From Atherinomorus stipes (Eukaryota; Chordata; Actinopteri; Atheriniformes; Atherinidae): a stretch of DNA of 64,000 nucleotides. Positions 12,070-25,919 of this stretch are shown here, in pieces. Each line of letters opens with the position of its first letter. Positions within the stretch are counted from its first letter, which is position 1. The DNA is taken from positions 1,657,001 through 1,721,000 of the forward strand of contig JALJCO010008621.1 of NCBI GenBank assembly GCA_023101725.1, given 5' to 3'. The notes under the pieces were generated by a model. That model made no database searches, had not been told where the DNA came from, and was given only the letters and a program-made list of their open reading frames with translations. Made by a program: the position numbers and the translations under genes.

Positions 12070-13981
12070 ATCTCTCTCTATATAGCACTCTTTCAAGAAA
12101 ATTGCAACTCAAAGCAAATACGTAAAATTCACAGTAATGAAAAACCCAAAAGTTTAGAAATGTGTTGCATCTTTCTGTTTTATTGAATTTTAACAGCTAG
12201 AATCCGTTGCTAAGTAGAGTAGAATCTGACTGCTCTGAGTACCATCTTAAAAAAGATCTGATTGGAATCATTTTTCTTTTTTGTCGTTGTTGTTTTAATC
12301 ATCCCACCTATGTTTATCTGTTTATAAGCAGAAAATGTTACATAGGGCTGATAAAACTGATGATGTTCATAATGTCTTTGTTTCAAGCTGTCTGACAAAA
12401 AGAATATTTGTATTACAACTATGTCTTAGTTTAAATCAAATGACTTTTTACATCAATTTTGTCGTGCATCTTGGTGGAGATATGCAGTTTAGGTAACCGC
12501 ACAGATGCTTTGTTTATTCTTTGCGCACAGATACAAAGGAAGCATTACAGTTGAAGACATAAATAGTCAAATACTGATTATCTCACAATAAAAGAGCATA
12601 AAATATGCAGAGCAATGAACAAATAAGTTGAATTGTAAAATCACTATAAAGCAGATGACTCTGAATCTAAGACAGCACAGCTTAGAGACAGCTCTTTTTC
12701 AACAAAACTGCTTAGTGAGTGCGTCAAGGCAGTTTAACTAAAGAAAGTTTATATCTGCTCTGAGTCTTCACAAGGTCTAAAAAATTACACCTACTAGTTT
12801 TTTGTATGCTCTTGCAAACAGACAATTGATAACACTCACACTTGCTGGATTTAACTAGAAACTCAGTTTCTGCAGCAGATTGATTTTTTTCTTTGAGTGT
12901 GTTTCTTCTTCAATTGCAGTTGGTGTCTTTTATCTGTTTTGTTTGTTCATTCAAAAATCAATAGCTGGTTTCTTCTCATTTTTTTCATCCTAAAATAATT
13001 TTGTAAATGGCTTGTTTAAACAGTTTTAAATGCTGCTATTAAATAACTTTAGTTAAAAAGCTGAACTGTCTGGCAGTGAGCTGACTCAGTGGTTCAGCCA
13101 AGTCAATGTTTCTTTTCCTCTATGTCATTTTATCAGTACTCTGTGGTTATGGAGCTCTCCTGTAATGTCTGGATCCGTACACAACTTACAAACTTTGTCT
13201 ATAATGCCTGCAAATACATTTCAAGATCCCAAACGAAAGGTGATGGAGCAAAAACAACAAAAAGAGCAAAAGATATTTGGCGGCACTTACCTCAAAGTAG
13301 TCTGTGTTTGGTAGGAATATGAAGAAGACCAAACAGAAAGAGCATTAGCAGCATGCATGATCAAAAAAGTGAAAGTGTGAGCTTGTCAAAGAACAAAGAC
13401 CACTTCAGGTAACGAGGAGCCCTCGCAACATCAGTTTACAATGATCAGCTGATGGCAAAACAATTTCACTGATCATCCTGATTTATATAAATAATCCTTT
13501 TGGTACAGAGCATTTCTATTAAATGCAGAGCTTGAAGAAAACAGAATAGGCTGTTCATGCATTTGGTTGTTTTATCTGATCAGTATGTACCACCTGTGAG
13601 TAGCACTCATGCAATTAGTTACAAGGGAATAGTTTGTTGCAAAATTTGACATATAAAGTATGACCTGGGACCACTGGAACAAGAATCAAGTTCCACATTC
13701 ACTTTGATGAGTCATGGCCATCAAGGCACACAGAAAAAAACAACCTACAACACTCACTACAGCAGGAAAAACACACACTTGCACAAAATAGGCCACATCA
13801 AGTGAATCCAGGTCAGGAGTGATTGACTGGACCAGTTTACTGATGGCTGGGTAAAAAAACGTGTTTACTGAAGTCGACATTCGACATCAATAAAAGCACT
13901 AATTCACAAGCAATTGCACTTGGATGTTCAACCCCACGTATGTCACAGCAGGCATGCATCATCTCAGGCTGCTTCCTCTCA

Positions 13982-14239
<258 letters not shown>

Positions 14240-15829
14240 TTAGTTTCTCCAGTGATTATAAATGAATAACGTATTATAATGTTATTTATGTTTATGATGT
14301 TTATTTGACAAGGTTTAATCTATTAAATGCAAGTGGATTTGGTTTACCTACTAAACAAAATTTAAACCAAGAGTGACCTTTCAAACCATGTATGTGGCCC
14401 TGGACTACTTTGTACTGGAAAAATTGGGTCCCAGTGTAAATGAAGGTTGAGATCCCCTGTACCTCCCACACATATTAAACCCTGTTTACTGTTCATATAT
14501 TTACTTAGAACAGATAGAACAGTAAATTAGTGTGGTCTGGGTGCAAGAGGAGAGAGGGAGAAAGAGGCTTTATAAAAAGGCTATTAGAGTCCTGCAGCAT
14601 GTCTTCTGGCCTAAAAGATCACAATTATAAGTGAACTTCCTCAATAGAATAGCCAGTATTGACATTTCTTAAGGCAAGCTTTATGATGGACAACAGCTTT
14701 GTGTGACATTATGGATCTGTTGTAACCAACACTAGATGTGGGTAAACATGCCTATACTCTAAAACACCCTGGAAACTAAAGTAAAATATGCCTTCAAGCG
14801 TAGTATCCTTCACAGCTTTAGCATAGCAACAAAACTCCTTCAACCTTCATGCAAACTGGAACAAATTCTGTAACACATTAAAACACAAAGCATATCTGGG
14901 ATCAGTTTATACAACATATTCCATCACTGGAAGCTGCTGCTTTCCATCAGTGCACTTTCCTGGACTTCTGGACAGTCTTTTTTTTATCTGTATGACTCTA
15001 GTGAGTCATCCTCTGACTGATCCACTCCCAAATCAAAGTGCAGCTGTCTGTTCCAATTTTACTTATTTATTTATTTTTTTATGCACAAATTGCACTGTGC
15101 CTGCATGCGTGTGCAGGTTGTATGTATTCTCTGAAAGGAAGCTGACACAAGATTTTATATTGGATTGATTATCTTAGGGGATAGTTCTCAAAATAAAAAT
15201 GCTATGTTTAAACTGGATGATTTAGTGTCCATACAACCACAGATTATATCAAAATGGAGCAATAATCATGATTATGTTTTCATATTCTGGTTTCATCAGA
15301 TATAATATATAAAGCTCTCGCAGCAACTGGACAAGGTAAATGAGGACAGAAGTATCAACCTGCCTGTGCTTTACAGGCAGATGGACTGGAACAATGCAGA
15401 GAATAGTTGCCTCTGATGGGATAGAGCTCCACACCCTGAAAAGCCATGATAAACCAGTTACCTTTTATAATGGTTGAATGATTAGTGTGTGCTGTGTACG
15501 CCTTTGTATGCACATGTTGTTTAAAGGCAGATTATTTGCTTCTCCTCAGAGTCCAGGTGCTCAAATAACCTCTATTTTGTGCCTCTCTTGAAGACACACG
15601 ACAACAATATTTCATTTATTAATTTTGTGTGCATTTTTGGTATTCATTTCTGCTGTGTGTACACACTTGTCAACCTCTTCACCCCATCTCCACAAAAACC
15701 TTCTCGAATGTGCTTGCCAACAGCAGAAGCAGTGTGTCCTAGAAAACCCCTGCCCTTGCTCTATGAATGAGTGTGCGTGTGCATGTGTGTGTACAAATGA
15801 GACAAAGCAGATGAATGGAGCTCAAATCA

Positions 15830-16060
15830 ATTCCCCTCAGACAGACTTAATGCAGCGCCTAATAATTGCCTGCAGACAGGGAAAGTATGCTGTCAAAGGG
15901 AGAAAAGAGACACAAAACAAAAGCTGTTCCAGTGGAGATCGCTTCTCTCAATTTGGCTTCAAAATAAATTGCTTATTAACAATGTCTGTGGGCAAATGGG
16001 AAACAGTTCTGCTTTGGCTTGGACAATAATGACTCTTAAAGAAGTCTGAAAAGCAATCTT
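15830..16060. promoter_or_regulatory. Candidate conserved non-coding element
   Basis: Repeat-poor stretch with dense transcription-factor-like words: GCGCCTAATAATTGCCTGCA, AAATAAATTGCTTATTAACA and GGACAATAATGACTC. Its texture resembles developmental enhancers in introns, but conservation cannot be tested from one sequence. Confidence 0.25.
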
Positions 16061-16963
16061 AAAGGGAGGAAGGTAAACTCTTTCTCATAAAAAAGCAATC
16101 TATGGGTTTAAGCCTTTAATTTGGGGTTTATTTAGTTCACGCTTTCCCTAAAGGCTACCATAAATGATTACATTTCTGCAAGCTTGTATGCACAGAATCA
16201 CCAAAGGTTACATGCATCTCTGTGGACACATTCACTTTATGTCACTGTTAGTTTTTGGTCTACAAACTGTTTCCTTTTTTCTTCTCTTCCTTTTTTTTTT
16301 TCCCTTTCCTGTTTTCCCCTGCATCCTATTTACACTATCTGCCATTCAAATCTGAGACATCTGGATAAGGAAAACAGATTATGACTGCAAGGTTTAAATA
16401 TAGAAGCAGCCCAAATGAAATCATGTCTGTTAGAGCACATCTGAAGGTGGTCTGGCTGGCTTTGTGATCAGATCTCTGTCTGTAAATATAACGTGAAGCT
16501 TGCAGTCATGCTACGAGCAAGTAACAGCCCATGAGCTGAGGACAGCAGGTATCAAATTATTGACTTCATACCTGCCAACCAACTTGTTAGCATGCTTTCT
16601 TTTTTATTTTATTTACTTTGCTTTTCATTTACTTTGGATACCATACTTACAAATAGAAGCCCTGAATAAGAACGGCAGCCATAACCTGAGTTTGGTTTCA
16701 TGACTAAAACAGTGTGTGCACAAAGGTGAAAATAGGCATATAAATTCTTTTAACTACTAAATACCCATGGGGAGTTTGTCCATGCAGGTGCATGCATATG
16801 TAGAATATGTGGGGTTCTGCTGGTTTTTTCCACAGGTTTTAATCTGTCCTTAGCTGCCTTGTGGGGATGGAGGATTAAATCAAAGACTAGATCCAATGCA
16901 GCCCACTGGTTTCCTTAGCTACAGTAGGTTAATATTTTCAGTATCATTGTCTTGAACACTATG

Positions 16964-17546
16964 GCCATGTCTCAAACCGCGCACTTGAGCACTTCAAACA
17001 CTTCAAACACTTCAAACATTATTTTTGAGTGTGTGGTGCATTCATGGTGTCATTCAAGCCAAAATTCAGTGCTCTGAAAATACCCGCATGTTGCCCTAAT
17101 AACGACCAAAGACAAAGTACAAAAACGAAGCACACTTCTCGCACTAAATGGATGCCATCTTTCTGACGTAATGGACTTTCAAACTGTTTTCACACTGAAT
17201 AATGTCAGTGAATGAAGCGGTGGCGACCCCTGCTGCATCGGAGGCGGTACTGTACTGATTTAAGTAACATTTATGAAATTATTCAGACATAACTACTAAT
17301 GTATATTGTGGCATGCTACCAAGCGGTTCACTCCCTGATGACAGTTATGATCATGTGTTTGAGGCCACGGTTATACCGGCTCAGTAGAGTTAGCTCATGT
17401 TAGCGGTCAAAGCTAATCCGTCATTTCTGTTAAGTGCAGTGCTCTATTCGGGTCAGCATTTAGCGACAATAGTGCACACTACAGACAAGTACACAGCGCG
17501 CACTGCGCTCTGAGTTCCAGTGCAAGTGTGTGGTTTGAGACACGGC
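16964..17546. mobile_element. TIR element (MITE), 583 bp
   Basis: 23-bp inverted ends starting GCCATGTCTCAAACCGCGCA on the left and GCCGTGTCTCAAACCACACA (right, reverse-complemented) with 20 of 23 matches. The left arm contains a 9-bp tandem (ACTTCAAAC, three copies). The interior is GC-richer (GGTGGCGACCCCTGCTGCAT). The target duplication is not clear (TATG occurs near both ends). Confidence 0.75.
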
Positions 17547-19542
17547 TTATGATCACAATAGCTTGGCTTGAATTGATTTTGTTTGAAAAGTGCCTTGAGA
17601 TGACTTTGTTGTGAATTTTTGCAATACGCTAAATTTAATTGATTTTTTATTTTAATCAGAATCACTTCCTTTTTTATCCCTATCCAATTATTTTTTGTAA
17701 CCCTGCCCAATAGCAGGTATTTGCTAAATAAAGCTATAAAATGATGAAGGTGTCTTTTAAAGAAACCCCAACCACATGGGCTACAAAAGTTTTTGCTGCT
17801 GAGCCAATTGAGGTCTTGAGCTTGACTTTAACCAGGAGGACTAGAACTAAAAAAAACAAAATCTTTACACTGGCCTCTAGTCAGTCACAGAACCGCTTTT
17901 AAAACTCTAATGCTAGTTTAGAAATCCCAGAGCAGTTTGGGCCCAGAATACATCTGGGAATATAAACCTAACAGGGCTGGAAACACATGCTGTCTGTTTT
18001 TTTTAATGTGACCTTTAGATGCTTAAAGCAGGATATGAGCTAATTTTGTGTCAGAGCATCTGAACATTCACTCTGTAAACACAAGTTCTCCTCACTGGCA
18101 AGTTCTTCCCCAGCCATTCAACCAATATTTGCAGTTACAAGAACACCCACAATCAAAAAAAAACATTAAAAGGCCAATGTTATGAAACAAAAACAATAAA
18201 AGAAAAATAAAAAATAACAATGTGATGCTCTTGTGAAACTGTATGCTTTGTTTTGTGTATTTCTCCTTTTTAAGAAGAAAATTCTACATCATCACATCAG
18301 AGTTAAACTTGCTTAACTTATGTGTATGCTTTGACAATGTGGGATATGTGAAGAGTTCATTTGCAAAAACAGACAAACACCATTTAGAGAAAACGGAGTT
18401 AACTGCTTTTGCAAATAAACTCATTACTCTTGAAATATTTTCACCGAATCAAGCTCACATGAAATAGAGGGTTTTAATGATGTAAAATGGAGATAGGAGG
18501 TTTGTACCCGACAGCGACGAAAAGCAGCCAACTCTGTTTTTCCACCATGTTTTTCCACAATGTCTGTTTTTGCAAATTAAGTCTTCATGTGCACCTTCTT
18601 ACTGCACATTCTTTTTAAAATAATACCAGTGTAAGTAAAAAAAATAAGGTGCGTGCACAATTTATACACATTTATGCATCTGGCCCCATGTGTGCATGCA
18701 CCGCATGCCATCAGGAATCATTATTCTGAGGAACTAATCTGGATTCAGATGAGATTTTTTAATGCATGGCAAAGATGTGGCCTCTGTGCCCAAATCACAT
18801 GCATGTCATTACTCTCGCATAGTGGAGGAGGACATATTCAGATCTCTGCTCCGCTTTTAGAAAGAAAAACTGTCATAGTCTGGTATGAACTGTTTCTCTG
18901 ATGTTAGCAAAAATACAACAATTAACCGTAGTGTAATAATTTGATTATGTCAAACTAATATTCTGGAGTACTTAGCTCATTTAATGCAGTCCTTTTTTTT
19001 TATGTTCCTTTCACTGCATTTACCATTAGACTTTCATTGTCTCCATGGCTGCATGCATCATATATTTAGAAACAAAATAGAGAAATATCAAACTGCACAA
19101 TGATTATCATGCACATCTGTCAAATTGGTGCAGTGGAAAACGACATTTCTCTGCTGAATGTGCTGAAAAAGTCCAAAGAAACACTTCAAAATGGTCAAAA
19201 ATGGAACATTCTGAGCTTTTTCTCAAACAGAAAGCACAAACAAGCACAGGTTTACATGTATTCATATGATGACACATTCTTCAAACATAACTCTGTACTG
19301 CACACACACTCTTATAATGTAAAAGTATTGCAAATTTTGCTTCTATTTTATTTTTGCTAAAAATACAACGGAAGACGGCATGAATGTTTATGAACACACA
19401 AACATGCACACACATGAAATGTAAAAGCAGACACTGCAGAAGCTACACTATTGTCCTTAGGCAGCTTGCGTCTCTCTAATGGTGTCCTGACAAACAAACT
19501 GAGAGAGATGCATTTATTTCTGGGTCACTGAACCAACATGAT

Positions 19543-19564
19543 ACACACACACACACACACACAC
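19543..19564. repeat. (CA)11 microsatellite
   Basis: Perfect AC dinucleotide run followed by an interrupted ATGCACACACA tail. Confidence 0.98.
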
Positions 19565-20589
19565 ATGCACACACAGAATCCATTGTTTAACTGTTAGTGA
19601 AATCCAACATCCTTTAAAAAGGCCAAAAGCCAATCTGCATGTAAAACATTTATGGATGTAATTCCTTGTTGTCAATTATACGGACCAACAACAAAAATAT
19701 CATATTAAAGCAATATTAGCACAAGAAGAGCCAGGAGCTAATAACCCAGGCAAAATAGAATTCAGCTGGACATAAGCAAATAAATTAGATCTGAGCTTTT
19801 TCTCAGTCTCCCTGTTTGAGAATACACAAATAAAAAGGCTCACATCAGAGCTACTTTAGCTTTGACAGTGGCAGCATTGTTAACCCTGAAGCTAGTGTGT
19901 AAATACAGCATGTGTTTCTGAGTGCTTGTATGTGTATGTGTGCAAGCAAATGTAACAGAGTGGTGGCTGACCCTAAGGCAAAAAACGGCAATCTGTTCTC
20001 TGCAAGATGCGAAAAAAGAAACTACTCGACCGTCTGGTCTGTCAAAGCCGGGGAAATGTGCGAATAAATGTGCATCCACATTTGTATGCAGTCATGTGTC
20101 TGTTGGTGCTCTGTTGTTGTGTCTATAAGCACTTGTGTGTTCTTGCTAACAAATGAATGTGTGTTGTGTGAACAATGGTAACCCACTACTTTTTTCAATC
20201 AGCTTTGCCTTTCCAAACATAAGCTGCACTTGTTTCTTTACCTTACACGAGTGCTTTTTAAATCTCTTTTGCAGGAACTTGAGCATAAACCTGTTTTTAG
20301 TTGAAGAGGCAAAGCTGACAACCAGTGAGGTGTTTTCAGCCTTTTTAGGCAATGATTTCACTTTTTTTTTTAAAAAGAAAAGGGGTCAACGAAAAAAGCG
20401 TAAGGACATAAATATCAAACCATACCCTCTAGAGTAGCGATAACCAAACAGTAACATGGGAAGCTGAGCAAAAATACTCTGAAAATAAATGAAAATAGTG
20501 CCAGAACAGCTTCACGGAAGCTTATAAAACATTATTGATAGTTAAGCCATAAAAACAGCCTAAATAAGTTCAAACCTGTTTGATATTTT

Positions 20590-21180
20590 GGTCGTACAGT
20601 AGCTCGTGAGTGAATCGCATGTTGAAGCAGCCATGACCAGACTGAGAAGTCTTTCCTCAGAGATTTTCACATTTCGCATGCGTGAAACAAAAACTGAAGT
20701 AAACCAGAGGCAGCATGGCGACCCGGCTCGTCATTTGGATGGAGTTCTCGTTGTAAAACCGACAGACCGTACAGCCCATGTCTGGTCAGCCAATTCCTCA
20801 TCCACACACGACATCGTCGCATTTTATTTTTGGCGAATTCTTCACAAAGAAAGAACGCAAATCGCCAAGGCAGCGCGTTTTTTGGTGATGGCATAATGTT
20901 GCTGCTGTTGTTATTATTGTCGTCTTCTTCTCCGTTTTCTTGTTGTTCTACTACTAGCTGTATTTATTGCGTTGCATGTCGGGATTGTTCAAGACCGTAA
21001 CGTGTCTTTGAGGACGTACAGTGTGAGTAGTCAGATCGCATCCGAGCGTCGGTTCGTACAGTATGAGGACAGACATCACAAGCTGTGAACTTTTGAGCTG
21101 TGAACTTTTCGCACAATTTGAGTTGGAGCTGCAAGCAATGATTGAAAAAATCGCACAGTGTATCCCAGGCTTAAGGGATA
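20590..21180. mobile_element. DNA-transposon fragment
   Basis: GC-rich for the intron, with CpG-containing words. The right end reads AAAAATCGCACAGTGTATCC then CAGGCTTA; its reverse complement (AGCCTGGGATACACTGTG) is an end I associate with a common fish MITE. The matching left end was not found, so the left boundary is a composition guess. The tandem pair GAGCTGTGAACTTTT near 21088-21110 belongs to it. Confidence 0.45.
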
Positions 21181-21764
21181 GAAACAACAAACAAAATAAT
21201 CAAAATAGAATATAATGGCCTTAGAAGAGGTGATCGTATGAGCACTAATTTCACTTATTATGAGAACTGTACTCATAAAATCACACCTCAAGAACGTCCT
21301 CAATGTTCAGCGGTCCTAGTTTAAGGTATCCAGGTCTTCCAGGAAGAAATGATCACCCGTGCAGCATTTCTACTCATTATATTCTCTTGCTGCCTTGTGC
21401 TTCAAGCACACACAAAAACTGGAGAAACTATCACATTATATGAAGACAGTTATTTTTCAGTTGAACAGATAAGCACAAGGTTTAAGCTCATCTTGATTGG
21501 ATTAAAAAGTCATTCTGACTGAGCTGACTGAAGAGTTAACACGAGGCAATTCTATTCTGACCAGGCTGCTCATCAGATTATTAGTACTAAAAGTTGAATT
21601 TTTTTTATATTTTGTGATCATGCACACAGGTGAAAACACTAGGGTTGTTTAGAGCTAATTTGGTATGATATTTCCAGATTAAACACCGAATTATGTCAGT
21701 AAGAATATGGCTATAACTTTGCTAAAAGTAGAAACTGCTGGCTAACAGTCTGGATAAAACAGTT

Positions 21765-22240
21765 TAAATGTGGGGTGCCCAAGTCTGGTCCTTGAGATCT
21801 ACTATTCTGCAATTTTTAGAACATATCCTCCCCAACACACCTGAAGGAGGATGGGAGGATCAGGTCAGCAGGATCCATGTGCAATGCTCTTAAACAGTGC
21901 ATGGATTCATAAATTGGTGGCACCGTTTGTGGAAAGAGGGGAGTGATGTGACAGAGTGGGGTCCTGTCACTATACCTCTGATGGATCATGTGGCCTGGCA
22001 ACTTGGCCACAGGGATGTCCCTTTGGCTGAATGGTCAGCGTGCATGACTTTTACCCAGGAGTGTGGGGATCAAATCCCACCCAGGCCCTCCGTTGTGTAC
22101 CCTGCCACACATGACATTTCTGCTTATTTTGTATCCCATGATGCCCTCTATGTTTTTATTGATCATGCTATCACTGTAGATTATCATGGCTGCCTACAGA
22201 CCGCTGGTGGTTTTCAGCCTGCTAGTGTTTAAGTTACTAA
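21765..22240 (+). mobile_element. Possible tRNA-derived SINE or composite repeat
   Basis: Starts with the phrase GGGGTGCCCAAGTCTGGTCC typical of a dispersed fish repeat (recalled) and includes a tRNA-like segment. Boundaries are approximate and more than one element may be joined. Confidence 0.4.
22018..22092 (+). promoter_or_regulatory. tRNA-like internal pol III promoter (A and B boxes)
   Basis: TGGCTGAATGG at 22024-22034 fits the tRNA A box (TRGCNNAGYNGG) with small deviations. GGATCAAATCC at 22067-22077 fits the B box (GGTTCGANTCC) at 9 of 11 positions. The spacing of about 32 bases between boxes is tRNA-like. A clean cloverleaf could not be drawn, so a SINE head or decayed tRNA is more likely than a working tRNA gene. 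Confidence 0.45.
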
Positions 22241-22548
22241 AGCTTCAGTGTACTAGCCATTTTTTCATGTACATTTTACAAAGAAAATGACCATTAAACA
22301 TGTAAACAGTGTTAAACTTGACAATATAATGTTTTTTATACATTTTTAAAACTTTATCTATATAGAAATTACTTACAATTGTGGATTTTTTTTACTCTGT
22401 AGCAACCATTAGCAGCTGGTGCTTCATAAATTTTTCATGCCCCTTCGTTTTAAGTCTGCATCTGAAAACACTTTGTTTGAAGGGGTATATACTGTAGCCC
22501 TACCACTTACCTCTACCCCTCTGTCCAATCAGGATTGAGTCACTCCTA

Positions 22549-22800
<252 letters not shown>

Positions 22801-24224
22801 CTAAAACACAGAAGAAGTAGAATTTTATTTGCTTTGTTTGGTGTAATACATCCATCTCATTTCACAATATAATATAATAATAAAAACAACGATGAAAGAA
22901 AACACAAGCTTGTGTATTTGTGCTGCTGCATTTCCATTGTATACATGAAATGAATAAGATGCATTGCTTTTAATTGCTTCTTTCAGACAAACACTTTGTA
23001 ATTACTGTAGGTTACTTATTAATGTGCACCACGCAGGATTTTCTCATTAATATGAAATCAGATGGGAAGATTTAGCCTAATGCCACAGTTTGCAACAAAA
23101 ATCCCTTTTGGTAGTCAAGTAAAACCACAATTAAAAGATGAGCTAAGAGCAAACAGTCTTATGGAACGGGGAGCATTATATGCCTACTGTATAAGCCTGC
23201 AGTTTGATTTTTCTCATACAAACCTAAAATGTATTTCTGACTTAACTGCTTAAAGTTTGTCAGAGTTTTGATTGCTCTGCCTGGAAATAAAAAATAGAAC
23301 AAAACAAACTTAAATATAATCCAAATAACTAGTGAGCATAAGGTTTAAAAGCTTGTAGGCATCAAAGGGGCAAACATATGCTGCTTTTGATTTAAATGAG
23401 CCGCCTGTTTTCACCTCGTAACTCAGACAGATGTAAAACTGCTATTTACACTCCTGCTCTGGTCTTCCTCCAGGCCTAATTTTGCCTGACAACAGAACCT
23501 TCATTAAAACTCAGCACAGCATTAGTGTGATCCTTCCATCTTTATCTTCCACTTATATCAGCATGCCCTCTTTCTTCATTTTCCCCCTTCCTCCTTCACA
23601 CTCCTCTCCCATCCCTACAAGTTGTCATTTGTCAGCAGCACCGTTCTCTTTGTTTACGTGGATGGTTAATAGGACCATTAATAAAGTCACAACCAGTTCG
23701 TATGGCCACAAAACACACCCATCAGTCAGTCCCCTCAACTCTCTCTCTCTTTTACTCTCATATCTAATCCATTCATTCATGTACTGTCTGAGCCAACTCT
23801 ACAACAAAAGACTTTGGCTCATTTTCAACAGAAAAACACAGAACTGCTGCCAAATGTTCCTCTCCATAACCGACTGTATTTAATAGGATTATGTATGCTG
23901 AAATGTCATACACACAAATGCAAGTTGTACGCACTCTTGTGGCTTAACATCCAATGCTCCCCCTGCCGTTTTCCCATAAACATCACAAAGACCAGCTTGC
24001 AGAACATCTCCACATCTTAATATGCAATAGAACTATTCCCATCTTTGCCAGCTGCTGTAATGAGATCTCCTTGTGTCAATTTAAGCACAAAAAGGCCTAT
24101 CACGTTCTGGCTGGTCCACTAAATGTGGTTCACTTTATAGGCCTTAATTAAAAAAAAAAGAATTCAATATCTCCATTACAGTGTTTGCATGGTTTTTTTT
24201 AGCTTACATAAGACTATCCCTGAG

Positions 24225-24620
24225 TTGTGCTGAAGTCATTTTAATAACCCAAATTTACAGCTCACCACAACCATTAATTGAGATTGAGTTGGGAGAGGTG
24301 TGGAAATACTTTATCCTGGGGATGATCGAGTGTGGGCAAGAGAGGGTAAAATTGTTCCCTCATCTTTGAATGGCTTTAACTGCTGCATGCACTAAAGCTG
24401 CAGACCTGCCTATTTAGTCTTATTCATCTTGTCAGTTCTCATGTTGATGCAGCTGAGCGAATAATGGAGCGAGCAATAGCTTAGACAATCAATACGTGGA
24501 GCAAATTTAATAAGACAAATGGACTTTAATCTAAATCAAGTCAATGGCAAAATGACCTGTTTGTTCTCCCCGGACCAGACATAAAAGTTGTAATCCTGTG
24601 ATCTGGAGGACTGGGAGGCA
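24225..24620. promoter_or_regulatory. Candidate conserved non-coding element
   Basis: Repeat-poor, with clustered homeodomain-type and GC-boundary words: ACCATTAATTGAGATTGAG, GAGCGAATAATGGAGCGAGC, GCAAATTTAATAAGACAAAT and AATCTAAATCAAGTCAATGG. No transposon signature. Status as a conserved element is a guess from texture. Confidence 0.28.
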
Positions 24621-25919
24621 TAACAAGAGGGATCTGATTGTGGAGGGAGTTGAAATTGACATAAGCGCTTTAAAGGCTGAAATTGCCTAAAGACTACAGG
24701 CTAAAATGATGGGTAATAAGTACAAATTATTGGTTAGGGTAAGGCTAACTAATGACATTGTGAATTAATCATCGATTGTTTGTTTAACAATAACCATGTT
24801 TAAAGCAAAACCCTTCTCAGACTTGCATCTATTTTTTCTTTATCTAAAGGAAACTGCGAGCAAGCTTCATGCCTAAATGAGTAATGAGTGGACGAGCATG
24901 GACTAGCATTAATATGACATTTTATAGCTTCTTTAAAGGTTGCTATATAAAATAATTATTAAGTTTATTATTAAGCTTTCTTTATCTATTTATCTACAGC
25001 ATTTCTGGCCGTACTAAAGTCTATTTCTTGCTGAAAGCTACTGCTGCAACTGCCCTCCCCAAAAGACACACACAAACAGTGGCCAGTGAAGAGCAGATCA
25101 AGATGAAGTGAAGACACCATTTTTCCTAGAGTTTACATAACGTTCATAGCTGTGATTGCAATTAAAACTTTTAGAAAGCAATCAAAGTCAGTGTGATATT
25201 TTCGACTGCTCCCATTTATCACAATTCACACAACTGCATCAGATTCAAGGCTTAAAATCAATCCTGAAGGAATATGACTGAAATAAACTCCAACTTCATA
25301 AGGACCTCTGGAATGTATTATCTATTGGTGAAGTCAGTAATGTCATTTATTTCTTGTCTGAAAGAGAATGAAGTTTAAACCACTGCTATATGATTAGACA
25401 CGAAATAATCACACCTAAATCCCACAAATGTCTTTTAATCAGATGTTAATTAGTGGGATTAACAAGATGGCTTATATATTTTATTACCCCGAGGAAAAGG
25501 TTGTTTGCCAGCGGCTATTGCTGGATGTCTAGACTAAACACAAAGCAACTCAGCAAACTAAAGCATCACATTAAATACATTTAATAGTGCTGTCTCAAAG
25601 AGCCCTTCTATGGTTGTAGGTATAAAGAAGAAATATATACAATGTAACCAGTCAAGTGTGAGGTGTGGACTTTGTTTTTTTTAAATTGACTTACTTGACA
25701 AAAGGAGAATATGCAAATATCAAAATTAAGTGATAGAAATAAAAGTCAAAGTGACAGGCATCACACTGATTATGTTACATCATAGAAAGAGCAGATTTTC
25801 CTGTTTAAAAGACTTCTTCCACACTGGTTTAGAGACTGTGTTACTAGAGTGACTTCACCTCCTACACTGAACATTTTTCCAATATCAGTTATCATTAATA
25901 TCTACAGTATAGCAACCAG

